15,581 bases of DNA, taken from the NCBI GenBank assembly GCA_045578045.1, contig JAZNJM010000065.1, positions 1 through 15,581 on the forward strand, read 5' to 3'. Each line of letters starts with the position of its first letter. Position 1 is the first letter of the stretch. The position numbers were made by a program, and so were the translations under genes. The DNA is from SIG653 sp045578045 (GTDB taxonomy: Bacteria; Bacillota; Clostridia; Oscillospirales; CAG-382). Below the pieces are notes generated by a model that saw only the letters and a list, made by a program, of their open reading frames with translations, had not been told where the DNA came from and made no database searches. Below are positions 1 to 6,212 of the stretch, in pieces.

Positions 1-129
1 GGTAGAATAAAAAAAGGATACATTATTGTTGTTACGGCACGTCAGGCGTGTACTACTTATAAATCCTATAAAGTTCAAGAAGAATTGGAACGATTATTTG
101 ACAGCTTGGGATTGTTTGTGGAAAAGTAA
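1..129 (+). CDS. rnpA: Ribonuclease P protein component, C-terminal fragment
   Basis: The reading frame is open from base 1 and ends at TAA 127-129, giving the last 42 residues of a protein whose start lies outside the window. The residues GYIIVVTARQA followed by a helical EELERLF...LGLF tail match the C-terminal strand and helix of the RNase P protein subunit. That protein binds the catalytic RNA and helps process the 5' ends of tRNA precursors. The fragment alone is short, so the call rests partly on context: yidD follows after one base, then yidC and jag, which is the standard order rpmH-rnpA-yidD-yidC-jag near the origin in Firmicutes. It was too short and lacks a start codon, so it is easily missed. 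Confidence 0.88.
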   Translation, partial: GRIKKGYIIVVTARQACTTYKSYKVQEELERLFDSLGLFVEK

Positions 130-130
130 A

Positions 131-460
131 ATGATGATGAAAGAACCCCAAAAAGGGATAATCCAAAGAATTAATAGTGGAATAAAACAAATTTTTATAT
201 TTCCCATAAGGGTGTATAAGAAAATAATATCGCCTATTTTGCCCGACAGTTGCAGATTTAGTCCGAGCTGTTCGGTTTATGCTGTAGAAGCAATAGAGAA
301 ACACGGTGTGATTTTAGGTATCTTTTTGGCGATATACAGAATAATCAGATGTAATCCTTTTTGTAAAGGCGGAAATGACCCGGTACCCGAGAAAATTTCC
401 GATGTATTTAAGAAAAGAGCTTCCGAAAAAACAAAAGGTCGTTGTGAGAAAAAAAATTAA
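131..460 (+). CDS. yidD: Membrane protein insertion efficiency factor YidD
   Basis: A 109-residue protein of the YidD family, a small membrane-associated protein that assists YidC-dependent insertion of membrane proteins. The family signature is clear: IRVYKKIISP, then DSCRFSPSCSVYAVEAI, then RCNPFCKGGNDPVP, which matches the usual CRFxPTCSxYAxEAI and RCxPxxxGGxDPVP patterns. An amphipathic N-terminal segment (about residues 20-33) should sit on the membrane. The start is placed at the first of three consecutive ATG codons (131, 134, 137), one base after the rnpA stop, with GGAAAAG about 6 bases upstream. The frame stays open back to 26, but that extension would overlap rnpA and has no family resemblance. 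The basic Lys/Arg-rich tail is typical. Part of the rnpA-yidD-yidC-jag operon. Confidence 0.95.
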   Translation: MMMKEPQKGIIQRINSGIKQIFIFPIRVYKKIISPILPDSCRFSPSCSVYAVEAIEKHGVILGIFLAIYRIIRCNPFCKGGNDPVPEKISDVFKKRASEKTKGRCEKKN

Positions 461-474
461 GCCGGAGAATATAG

Positions 475-1917
475 ATGGAAATTTTATATACTTTATTTGG
501 ATATGTGATGCGTTTTTGCTGCAGTATTTCAGCAAATAATTATCTTATAGCGGTATTTTTCTTTACCCTTATAATGCAGATAATTTTATTTCCCCTTGGA
601 ATAAAACAACAAAAAAATGCCGTTAAAACTGCGAGCCTTCGTCCAAAGGAACAGGCTATCAGAAAAAAATATGCTGGAAGAACCGATAAGGCAACACAAC
701 AAAAAATGAGCCTTGAAATAAATGAAATGTATCAAAAAGAAGGATACAACCCTATGTCAGGTTGTTTACCTCTTCTTATACAGCTTCCTGTTATTCTTAT
801 GCTTTATGCCATAGTAAGACTTCCTTTGACCTATAGTTCAAAAATTGACAATAATGCAAAAAAAGAGTTAGTTGACCATAGTGTTATTGTGGCAGATAGC
901 CAGAAAGCAGTTCTTGAAGCCTTAGGCGTTGGCGAAAAAGAAGAAGATTTTAAAAAAGCCAATAATATTATGAATGCAGCAAAAATTGGTTCTGAAAGTG
1001 AGCTTGTTCAGTCTCTTAAATATACCTCTGTTCCTTTTATTGAGGAAAAAATTGGAGGTAGTTTTGCTGAATTTGCCAAAAAAAATTATTCCGCATATCT
1101 CAAAGTTCAGAAACATTTTGGAGAGGGGATCTCTTTCTATGCTCCCATAGTTTCTACAGATGGAAATTATACAGAAATTAAAAAAGAAGAAGTTAAAATT
1201 GAATCTCTTGGTTCTATGAACACTCTCGATATGTATAATTTTGCAGAAACTGCTTCCTTAACAAAAAATTCCGTTGAAAATAAGTTGGGATATTCAAGAA
1301 TTAAACGTGAATATAATATAGACGTTGAAAAAGATATTCCTAACTTCAAATTTATAGGCGATACAAACCTTCTTGATATTCCTGATATAAGCAAAATGTC
1401 TCCAATTCTTTTAATCCCCGTTCTTGTATTCATAACGAGCTTCTTTGGAGCAGAGGTTACAAGAAAATTCTCTTCTCCAGCTCCTGCAACAGCAGACGGA
1501 CAAAATCCTGCAAACAACGCTGTTTTAAGATTTGGTATGCCTTTAATGAGCGTTATATTTACTTTTAGTATGTTTGCTGCCATTGGTTTGTATTGGATAT
1601 ACAGAAGTGTTCTTACGGCAGTAAAACAAATAATTCTTATGAAAATATATCCGCTTCCAACTTTTTCTAAGGAAGAGATAAAAGCAGCAGAAGAAGAAAT
1701 TATCAAGAAGAGAAAAAGAAAAAAGATTATAATGATTGAGGTTGATGAAGACGATTCTTCATTAGATCATCTTATTATCAGCGAAGAAAAAGCAGAAAAA
1801 ATCAGAAAACGCCACGAAAACTCCTTAAACGAAAATAATAATGCCAATAAAAATTCAGAAAAAATTTTTATAGACAAAGCACCTTTAAAAAGAGATAATA
1901 ACGAGAATGAAGAATGA
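475..1917 (+). CDS. yidC: Membrane protein insertase YidC/SpoIIIJ (Oxa1 family) with large extracellular insert
   Basis: A 480-residue Oxa1/YidC insertase that places proteins into the cytoplasmic membrane, alone or with SecYEG. GGAG at 464-467 sits 7 bases before the ATG. Membrane segments: TM1 about residues 23-43, TM2 about 97-120 with the family motif NPMSGCLPLLIQLP, TM3 about 308-330, and TM4-TM5 about 351-392 ending LYWIYRSVLTAVKQ. The basic cytoplasmic hairpin lies between TM1 and TM2. Two features are odd. The TM2-TM3 loop, predicted extracellular, is about 187 residues, whereas SpoIIIJ-type proteins of about 260 residues have a short one. Also, the position that aligns by eye with the conserved groove arginine of TM1 is Gln35 (LIMQIILFPL). 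The last 90 residues are a charged cytoplasmic tail, typical of ribosome-contacting C-termini. I see no convincing lipoprotein signal. The family call is firm; the function of the insert is unknown. Confidence 0.96.
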   Translation: MEILYTLFGYVMRFCCSISANNYLIAVFFFTLIMQIILFPLGIKQQKNAVKTASLRPKEQAIRKKYAGRTDKATQQKMSLEINEMYQKEGYNPMSGCLPLLIQLPVILMLYAIVRLPLTYSSKIDNNAKKELVDHSVIVADSQKAVLEALGVGEKEEDFKKANNIMNAAKIGSESELVQSLKYTSVPFIEEKIGGSFAEFAKKNYSAYLKVQKHFGEGISFYAPIVSTDGNYTEIKKEEVKIESLGSMNTLDMYNFAETASLTKNSVENKLGYSRIKREYNIDVEKDIPNFKFIGDTNLLDIPDISKMSPILLIPVLVFITSFFGAEVTRKFSSPAPATADGQNPANNAVLRFGMPLMSVIFTFSMFAAIGLYWIYRSVLTAVKQIILMKIYPLPTFSKEEIKAAEEEIIKKRKRKKIIMIEVDEDDSSLDHLIISEEKAEKIRKRHENSLNENNNANKNSEKIFIDKAPLKRDNNENEE

Positions 1918-1941
1918 TAACGACGAGTGAGGTAAAATAGC

Positions 1942-2658
1942 GTGATCAGAGAGATAACAGCCAGCGCTTCTTCCATAGAGGAAGCTATAAAAAAGGGCGC
2001 AGAAGAATTAGGTGTCGCTGTTGAAGAGGTCAAAAGCGAAGTTATAACAGAGCCTAAAAAAGGCTTTCTTGGCTTTGGTGCAGTTGATGCAAAGGTTAGA
2101 GTATTTTATGAGATAACCCCCGCAATTAAAGCGAAAGAATTTATTGGCAAAGTTGTTTCCAATATGGGAATCGATTGTAAAATCGTTGAAGTTGAAAAAA
2201 GTGATGATGGCGTTGAATTTGTTCTTGAGGGCGAAAGCGAAGAGCTTGGTATACTTATCGGTCATCACGGAGACGTTCTTGAATCTTTACAATATCTTTC
2301 AAGTCTTGCCGCAAACAGAGGAACAGATGATTTTTATAGAATCGGCATAGACGTTAACGATTATCGTAAAAAGAGAGAAGAAACTCTCAGAGCTTTGGCA
2401 AGAAAAAAAGCGGCTCGTGTTGCAAAATACAAGAGGAGCTTTGTTTTCGAACCAATGTCTGCAAGAGACAGAAGAATCATTCATTCTGAGCTTCAGGACT
2501 TCGAAGGAGTTAATACTCATTCTGTTGGTCAGGATGATGAAAGAAAGGTTATTATTTCTTCAACGAATATGAATAAACCTGCCGATAGAAACGCTCGTAA
2601 GCCACAAGGCAGAAGAAATTTCAGAAATAACCGCAATTATAGCAAATCTGCTGAATAG
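1942..2658 (+). CDS. khpB: Jag/KhpB RNA-binding protein (SpoIIIJ-associated)
   Basis: A 238-residue Jag (KhpB/EloR) protein. The domains are in the standard order: Jag_N at about residues 1-55 with the EPKKGFLGFGA motif; a KH domain at about 80-150 with its GxxG loop as GHHG (107-110); an R3H domain at about 155-215 with the Arg-x3-His motif (R177...H181); and a basic, Asn/Arg-rich tail of about 25 residues. The family binds RNA and, together with KhpA, influences cell elongation and wall synthesis in some Gram-positives. The start is GTG at 1942, supported by GAGG at 1929-1932 nine bases upstream. The gene begins 24 bases after yidC, with which it is usually paired, and is the last gene of this operon because a strong terminator follows directly. 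The KH loop usually has basic residues; here it has two histidines. Confidence 0.95.
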   Translation: MIREITASASSIEEAIKKGAEELGVAVEEVKSEVITEPKKGFLGFGAVDAKVRVFYEITPAIKAKEFIGKVVSNMGIDCKIVEVEKSDDGVEFVLEGESEELGILIGHHGDVLESLQYLSSLAANRGTDDFYRIGIDVNDYRKKREETLRALARKKAARVAKYKRSFVFEPMSARDRRIIHSELQDFEGVNTHSVGQDDERKVIISSTNMNKPADRNARKPQGRRNFRNNRNYSKSAE

Positions 2659-2667
2659 TAAATAATG

Positions 2668-2700
2668 GGCTGTTGCATTTTTTTGTGCAGCAGCCTTTTT
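2668..2700 (+). terminator. Intrinsic terminator of the rnpA-yidD-yidC-jag operon
   Basis: A 10-bp stem, GGCTGTTGCA (2668-2677) with TGCAGCAGCC (2686-2695) and one G-U pair, has an 8-base T-rich loop and is followed by TTTTT. It starts ten bases after the jag stop. Confidence 0.93.
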
Positions 2701-2791
2701 AGGCAATAGGAAATAGGCAGTAGGCAATAGGCAATAGGCAATAGGCAGTAGGCAATAGGCAATAGGAAATAGGCAGTAGGCATTAGGCATT
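2701..2791. repeat. Tandem heptamer array, 13 units of AGGCAAT type
   Basis: Thirteen contiguous 7-bp units without indels. Four variants are present: A = AGGCAAT, B = AGGAAAT, C = AGGCAGT, D = AGGCATT. The order is A-B-C-A-A-A-C-A-A-B-C-D-D, so the A-B-C trimer occurs twice. The array starts directly after the T-run of the jag terminator. It resembles the short tandemly repeated heptamers known from several bacterial genomes. The open frame on the minus strand across it (repeated AYCLLPI) is a by-product of the 7-bp period and is not a gene. Confidence 0.97.
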
Positions 2792-2840
2792 AGTGAGGAA
2801 TCAGATACTTTTTTAATGAGGAATTAGGAATGAATGAAAG

Positions 2841-2976
2841 TTTTCTCCCTAAGGTCGAAAACTGTTCAGTTGAAAATGGAAAATGGAAAATAAATGTAAT
2901 TTTTCTCCCAAAGGTCGAAAAATATTTTATTGTATTTCATAATATAATAGATTCGCTTTTGACCGTCAGGGAAAAA
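2841..2976. repeat. 21-bp direct repeat with 60-bp period plus a diverged inverted copy
   Basis: The core CTCCC[T/A]AAGGTCGAAAA, preceded by TTTT, occurs at 2841-2861 and 2901-2921, exactly 60 bp apart with one mismatch. A diverged copy in inverse orientation (TTTTGACCGTCAGGGAAAAA on the plus strand) lies at 2957-2976. Between the two direct copies are three tandem heptamers of GAAAAT[G/A] at 2872-2892. No coding potential is visible here. The arrangement looks like debris from small mobile or MITE-like sequences, but I cannot assign a family. Confidence 0.7.
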
Positions 2977-3062
2977 TGTATGGTTTCAGCACATCGGTAA
3001 GTGAAAAATGTCAGCACATAGGTAAGCCGTGTGTCAGCACATCGGTAAGTATATGGTATAAT
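2977..3062 (+). mobile_element. Probable left end of a decayed IS481-like insertion sequence
   Basis: Three near-identical copies of TCAGCACAT[C/A]GGTAAG occur in the same orientation at 2986-3002, 3011-3026 and 3034-3050, with starts 25 and 23 bp apart. Multiple short direct repeats at one end, acting as transposase sites, are known for IS21- and IS481-like elements. A TATAAT at 3057-3062 follows, and then a remnant of a transposase start. The outer tip may be the TGTATGG at about 2977, but no partner end is visible, so the boundary is a guess. Confidence 0.55.
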
Positions 3063-3087
3063 AAAGTCAAAAAAGGCGTGACAAAAA

Positions 3088-3129
3088 ATGTCATGGAAGG
3101 AAACCGATAAAAAAATGACTAAAAAATAA
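3088..3129 (+). pseudogene. Remnant of an IS481-family transposase start (MSWKET...)
   Basis: ATG at 3088 opens a 13-codon frame reading MSWKETDKKMTKK and then stops. M[S/P]WKET is the characteristic beginning of many IS481-family DDE transposases, and the position, just after the terminal-type repeats and a -10-like TATAAT, fits. After the sixth codon the family resemblance ends and the sequence becomes A-rich, so only the first few codons survive. The match is short; the call depends on the combination with the repeats upstream. Confidence 0.5.
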
Positions 3130-3149
3130 AAAGAATTGTAATAAATACC

Positions 3150-3178
3150 TTGACAATTTAGTAAAAATATGGTAGTAT
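3150..3178 (+). promoter_or_regulatory. Sigma-A promoter of the riboswitch-ATPase unit
   Basis: A perfect -35 TTGACA (3150-3155), a 17-bp spacer and a -10 TAGTAT (3173-3178; TATAAA overlaps at 3176-3181). The predicted transcription start falls a few bases before the riboswitch's conserved GGGAGTAG. Confidence 0.85.
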
Positions 3179-3182
3179 AAAC

Positions 3183-3296
3183 TCAAGGGAGTAGTCTGCG
3201 CTTGAAAAAGCGTGATAACGCTGTCAACACCGGTTTTGCCGTGGTGTTATCTTAAATGACAAGACTTAAAAATGCCCAAAATGGTAAAAGTCTGTC
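3183..3296 (+). ncRNA. yybP-ykoY (Mn2+-sensing) riboswitch
   Basis: The 5' signature GGGAGTAG (3187-3194) is the hallmark of the yybP-ykoY family, here with three G in place of the common four. It is followed by hairpin GCGCTT-GAAA-AAGCGT (3198-3213), a second hairpin built on AACACC/GGTGTT (3226-3248) with CGG/CCG at its tip, and then a long arm GACAAGACTT (3258-3267) with AAGTCTGTC (3288-3296). This last arm carries the conserved AAGAC element of the second metal-binding loop. The family binds Mn2+ and generally turns on exporters and related genes. The location between a promoter and a terminator in front of a cation ATPase is the classic arrangement. Assignment is by eye from motif and fold. 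Confidence 0.9.
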
Positions 3297-3307
3297 AAAA
3301 TAAGTCG

Positions 3308-3346
3308 GCTCCCGTTCCTTCTTGTTTAAGACAGGGAGGTTTTTTT
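3308..3346 (+). terminator. Riboswitch expression-platform terminator
   Basis: CTCCC (3309-3313) pairs with GGGAG (3334-3338), with an inner TTCTT/AAG-type stem, followed by seven T (3340-3346). The left arm CTCCC is also complementary to the GGGAG (3187-3191) at the start of the aptamer, so a competing antiterminator pairing is possible. That competition is inference. Confidence 0.82.
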
Positions 3347-3373
3347 GTTTTATAATAAAATATGGAGGTAAAG

Positions 3374-6007
3374 ATGGAAAAAAAACAAAAAGAATTTGTA
3401 AATACTGAAAAAGAGTATTTGCAAGAAAGCTCTGAGGTGATGAAAAGATACAACACCACAGAAAACGGAATAAGCAAAAACGAAGCTGAAAAAAGGCTTG
3501 GAGAAAACGGACCTAACAAACTTGAAGGTGCAAAGAAAATTTCAATTTTCAGAAGATTTTTAGGTGAGCTAAAGGATCCTATGACTTTGATTCTTATAGC
3601 TGCCGCTGTGGTTTCAGGAATAACTGCCGTTTATTCAAACGAACCTTTTACAGACGTTATTATTATTTTAACTGTTGTTATAATAAATGCTGTTCTTGGA
3701 GTTTTTCAAGAAACCAAAGCAGAAAAAGCAATAGAAGCCTTGCAGAAAATTGCCGCCGCAACGTCAAAGGTAATTAGAGGCGGAGCTTTTATGACAGTTA
3801 AGAGCGAAGAGCTTGTTATTGGAGATATAGTTGTTCTCGAAGCGGGTGATGCTGTTCCCGCAGACGGAAGAATTATAGAAAGTCATAGCTTAAAAATTGA
3901 AGAAGCTGCTCTTACGGGAGAATCTGTTCCTTCTGAAAAAAGTTCAAACGTGCTTACAGCAAACGCAAGCGGAGACGTTCCCCTTGGTGATAGAGCTAAT
4001 ATGGTATATATGGGTAGTACGGTTGTATACGGAAGAGGAAAAGCCGTTATAACGGGAACAGGAATGAATACTGAAATGGGAAAAATTGCAGGAGCTATTG
4101 CTGCGGCAACAGACGGAGAAACTCCCCTTCAAAGAAAACTTTCTCAGCTTAGTAAAATTTTAAGTATTCTTGTTCTTGCAATTTGTGTTGTTATTTTTGC
4201 AGTGGATATATTTAAAATATATCCAAACGTTACGGGTGATGCACTTCTTGAAACCTTTATGATAGCTGTTAGCCTTGCTGTTGCGGCTGTTCCTGAAGGA
4301 CTTGCAGCGGTTGTTACAGTAGTTCTTTCAATTGGCGTTACAAATATGGCAAAAAGAAACGCTGTTATCAGAAAATTAACAGCTGTTGAAACCTTGGGAT
4401 GTACTCAGGTTATTTGTTCTGATAAAACAGGAACTTTGACACAAAATAAAATGACTGTTGTTAAACATTTTTCAACTGATGAAAATATGTTAATAACGGG
4501 AATGGCGTTATGTAGCGATGCAAAACTTGAAAACGGAGAAGCTGTTGGAGAACCAACTGAATGTGCGTTGGTAAACGACCTTGCAAAATCAGGTCTTGAA
4601 AAAGCTCTTTCAGAATATGAAAGAATTGGTGAAGCTCCTTTTGATTCAGACAGAAAAATGATGTCTGTTGTTTGCAAAAATGGAGAAAAACTCATTCAAT
4701 ATACAAAAGGTGCGCCAGATGAAGTTTTAAAACGTTGTAAGTTTTATTATGAAAAAGGTCAAATTTTAACGTTGACTGAGGAAAAGAAAAGAGAAATTTT
4801 AACTCAGAATAAATCTATGGCAGATGAAGCCTTAAGAGTTCTCGCATTATCCGTAAGATTCTGGGACAAAAATCCTGAAAATAATAACGCTGAATATCTT
4901 GAAACAGATCTTTGCTTCGTTGGACTTTCGGGAATGATAGATCCTGTTCGTCCTGAGGCTGTTGAAGCAGTTTCGAAATGTAAAATGGCAGGAATACGCC
5001 CGATTATGATAACGGGAGACCATAAAGATACAGCGGTTGCTATTGCAAAACAGCTTGGGATTCTTTCAGAAAATCAGTTAGCAATAACAGGCGAAGAATT
5101 AAACGGAATTTCAGACGAAGTTTTATTCAGAGATATTGGAAAATATTCCGTTTATGCAAGAGTTCAGCCAGAACACAAAGTTCGAATTGTCAACGCTTGG
5201 AAGCATAATGGAATGATAACCGCAATGACGGGAGACGGTGTTAATGATGCCCCCGCAATAAAAAGTGCAGATATTGGCGTTGGAATGGGAATAACGGGAA
5301 CAGACGTAACGAAAAACGTTGCGGATATGGTTTTAACAGACGATAACTTCGCAACCATAGTTTCTGCTGTTGAAGAGGGAAGAAGAATATATGATAATAT
5401 AAGAAAAGCAATTCAGTTTTTGCTTTCTTCAAACCTTGCAGAAGTTCTTTCTATTTTTACCGCAACAATGCTTGGTTTCACAATTCTTAAACCTATTCAT
5501 CTTCTTTGGATAAACCTTATAACAGACTGTTTCCCTGCTCTTGCTCTTGGAATGGAAAAAAGTGAAAGTGATGTTATGAAGCGCTCACCTCGAAAATCCA
5601 ACGAAGGCATTTTTGCAGATAAATTAGGTTTTGACGTTGCATTCCAAGGCGTTCTTATAACATTGATAACTTTAGCTTCATATTTTGTTGGATATAAAAT
5701 GGGAGACGGAAACGTTGAAGAAGGAATGACAATGGCATTTTTAACTCTTTCTCTCGTTGAAATTTTCCATTCGTATAATATGCGTTCAAGAATTTTGTCT
5801 GTTTTCTCTATGAAAAATCAGAATTTCTGGCTTTTAGGAGCTATGATTGGTTCTTTTGTTTTAACAATGCTCGTCCTTTTCGTACCTTTCCTCAGAACCG
5901 CTTTCGGACTCGTTCAGATTTCAGCTCTCGATTTAGGTATCGCTGTTGGTCTTGCAGTTGTTATTATTCCAATTATGGAAATTGTAAAAGTTATCAGAAG
6001 AAAATAA
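3374..6007 (+). CDS. Type II P-type cation ATPase (Ca2+/Mn2+ exporter)
   Basis: An 877-residue P-type ATPase of the SERCA/PMR1-like IIA group, which exports a divalent cation using ATP through a phospho-aspartate. Motifs: TGES in the actuator domain (181-184), PEGL in TM4 (307-310), DKTGTLT with phosphorylated Asp350, KGA of the nucleotide domain (Lys445), TGD (547-549) and GDGVNDAP from 620. Side chains matching both SERCA Ca2+ sites are present: Glu308 (TM4), Asn687 and Glu690 (TM5), Asn714, Thr717 and Asp718 (TM6), Glu796 (TM8). By residues it resembles a two-site Ca2+ pump, but the leader riboswitch points to Mn2+; the true substrate is open. GGAGG at 3364-3368 decides the start at ATG 3374; the in-frame ATG at 3362 overlaps that site and is unlikely. 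It is a single-gene unit ended by a hairpin at 6027-6069. Confidence 0.95.
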   Translation: MEKKQKEFVNTEKEYLQESSEVMKRYNTTENGISKNEAEKRLGENGPNKLEGAKKISIFRRFLGELKDPMTLILIAAAVVSGITAVYSNEPFTDVIIILTVVIINAVLGVFQETKAEKAIEALQKIAAATSKVIRGGAFMTVKSEELVIGDIVVLEAGDAVPADGRIIESHSLKIEEAALTGESVPSEKSSNVLTANASGDVPLGDRANMVYMGSTVVYGRGKAVITGTGMNTEMGKIAGAIAAATDGETPLQRKLSQLSKILSILVLAICVVIFAVDIFKIYPNVTGDALLETFMIAVSLAVAAVPEGLAAVVTVVLSIGVTNMAKRNAVIRKLTAVETLGCTQVICSDKTGTLTQNKMTVVKHFSTDENMLITGMALCSDAKLENGEAVGEPTECALVNDLAKSGLEKALSEYERIGEAPFDSDRKMMSVVCKNGEKLIQYTKGAPDEVLKRCKFYYEKGQILTLTEEKKREILTQNKSMADEALRVLALSVRFWDKNPENNNAEYLETDLCFVGLSGMIDPVRPEAVEAVSKCKMAGIRPIMITGDHKDTAVAIAKQLGILSENQLAITGEELNGISDEVLFRDIGKYSVYARVQPEHKVRIVNAWKHNGMITAMTGDGVNDAPAIKSADIGVGMGITGTDVTKNVADMVLTDDNFATIVSAVEEGRRIYDNIRKAIQFLLSSNLAEVLSIFTATMLGFTILKPIHLLWINLITDCFPALALGMEKSESDVMKRSPRKSNEGIFADKLGFDVAFQGVLITLITLASYFVGYKMGDGNVEEGMTMAFLTLSLVEIFHSYNMRSRILSVFSMKNQNFWLLGAMIGSFVLTMLVLFVPFLRTAFGLVQISALDLGIAVGLAVVIIPIMEIVKVIRRK

Positions 6008-6026
6008 TCTTTTTTAAAAAATAATA

Positions 6027-6069
6027 ATAAATAATCGGCAGAAAGTGAATTATTCTGCCGATTATTTAT
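6027..6069. terminator. Long hairpin terminator after the ATPase gene
   Basis: A 17-bp perfect stem (6027-6043 with 6053-6069) around the core TCGGCAGAA/TTCTGCCGA has a 9-base loop. The T-rich 3' arm doubles as the tail and an A-rich stretch precedes it, so it may work on both strands. It lies 20 bases after the ATPase stop. Confidence 0.8.
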
Positions 6070-6079
6070 GATAAATGTT

Positions 6080-6139
6080 AAAAAGTTTACATTTCTTTAA
6101 AAAAATGTTATTGAAATTAGTAAAATATAAGAACATAAT
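6080..6139 (+). promoter_or_regulatory. Promoter of the ABC operon with conserved upstream element
   Basis: The element TTTACATTT (6086-6094, preceded by AAAAAG), then 16 bp, -35 TTGAAA (6111-6116), 17 bp, -10 CATAAT (6134-6139). The same order and the same two spacings recur before the cohesin-like gene. A 14-bp sequence AAGAACATAATAGA, which includes the -10, is present twice (6129-6142 and 6151-6164, 22 bp apart), giving a second possible -10. A leader hairpin GAAGCA/TGCTTC (6165-6170, 6183-6188) precedes the ribosome binding site GGAG (6201-6204). Confidence 0.7.
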
Positions 6140-6212
6140 AGATAAAAAACAAGAACATAATAGAGAAGCAAAATGAATTTGATGCTTCGAGATTACCGAA
6201 GGAGAACTAATT

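Noticed and set aside
26..130. N-terminal extension of YidD from an ATG at 26
   Set aside because: It overlaps the last 104 bases of rnpA in another frame and encodes no YidD-like sequence; three ATGs directly after the rnpA stop give a normal-length protein.
2560..2790. Minus-strand open frame with repeated AYCLLPI
   Set aside because: It is a translation of the 7-bp tandem array; a 7-bp period without stops makes open frames by chance.
2986..3050. CRISPR-like array of three short repeats
   Set aside because: The repeats are about 16 bp with only 7-9 bp between them, too short for CRISPR, and there are no cas genes. An insertion-sequence end explains them better.
3362..3373. Earlier in-frame ATG for the P-type ATPase
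   Set aside because: This ATG overlaps the GGAGG ribosome binding site (3364-3368), which is correctly spaced for ATG 3374.
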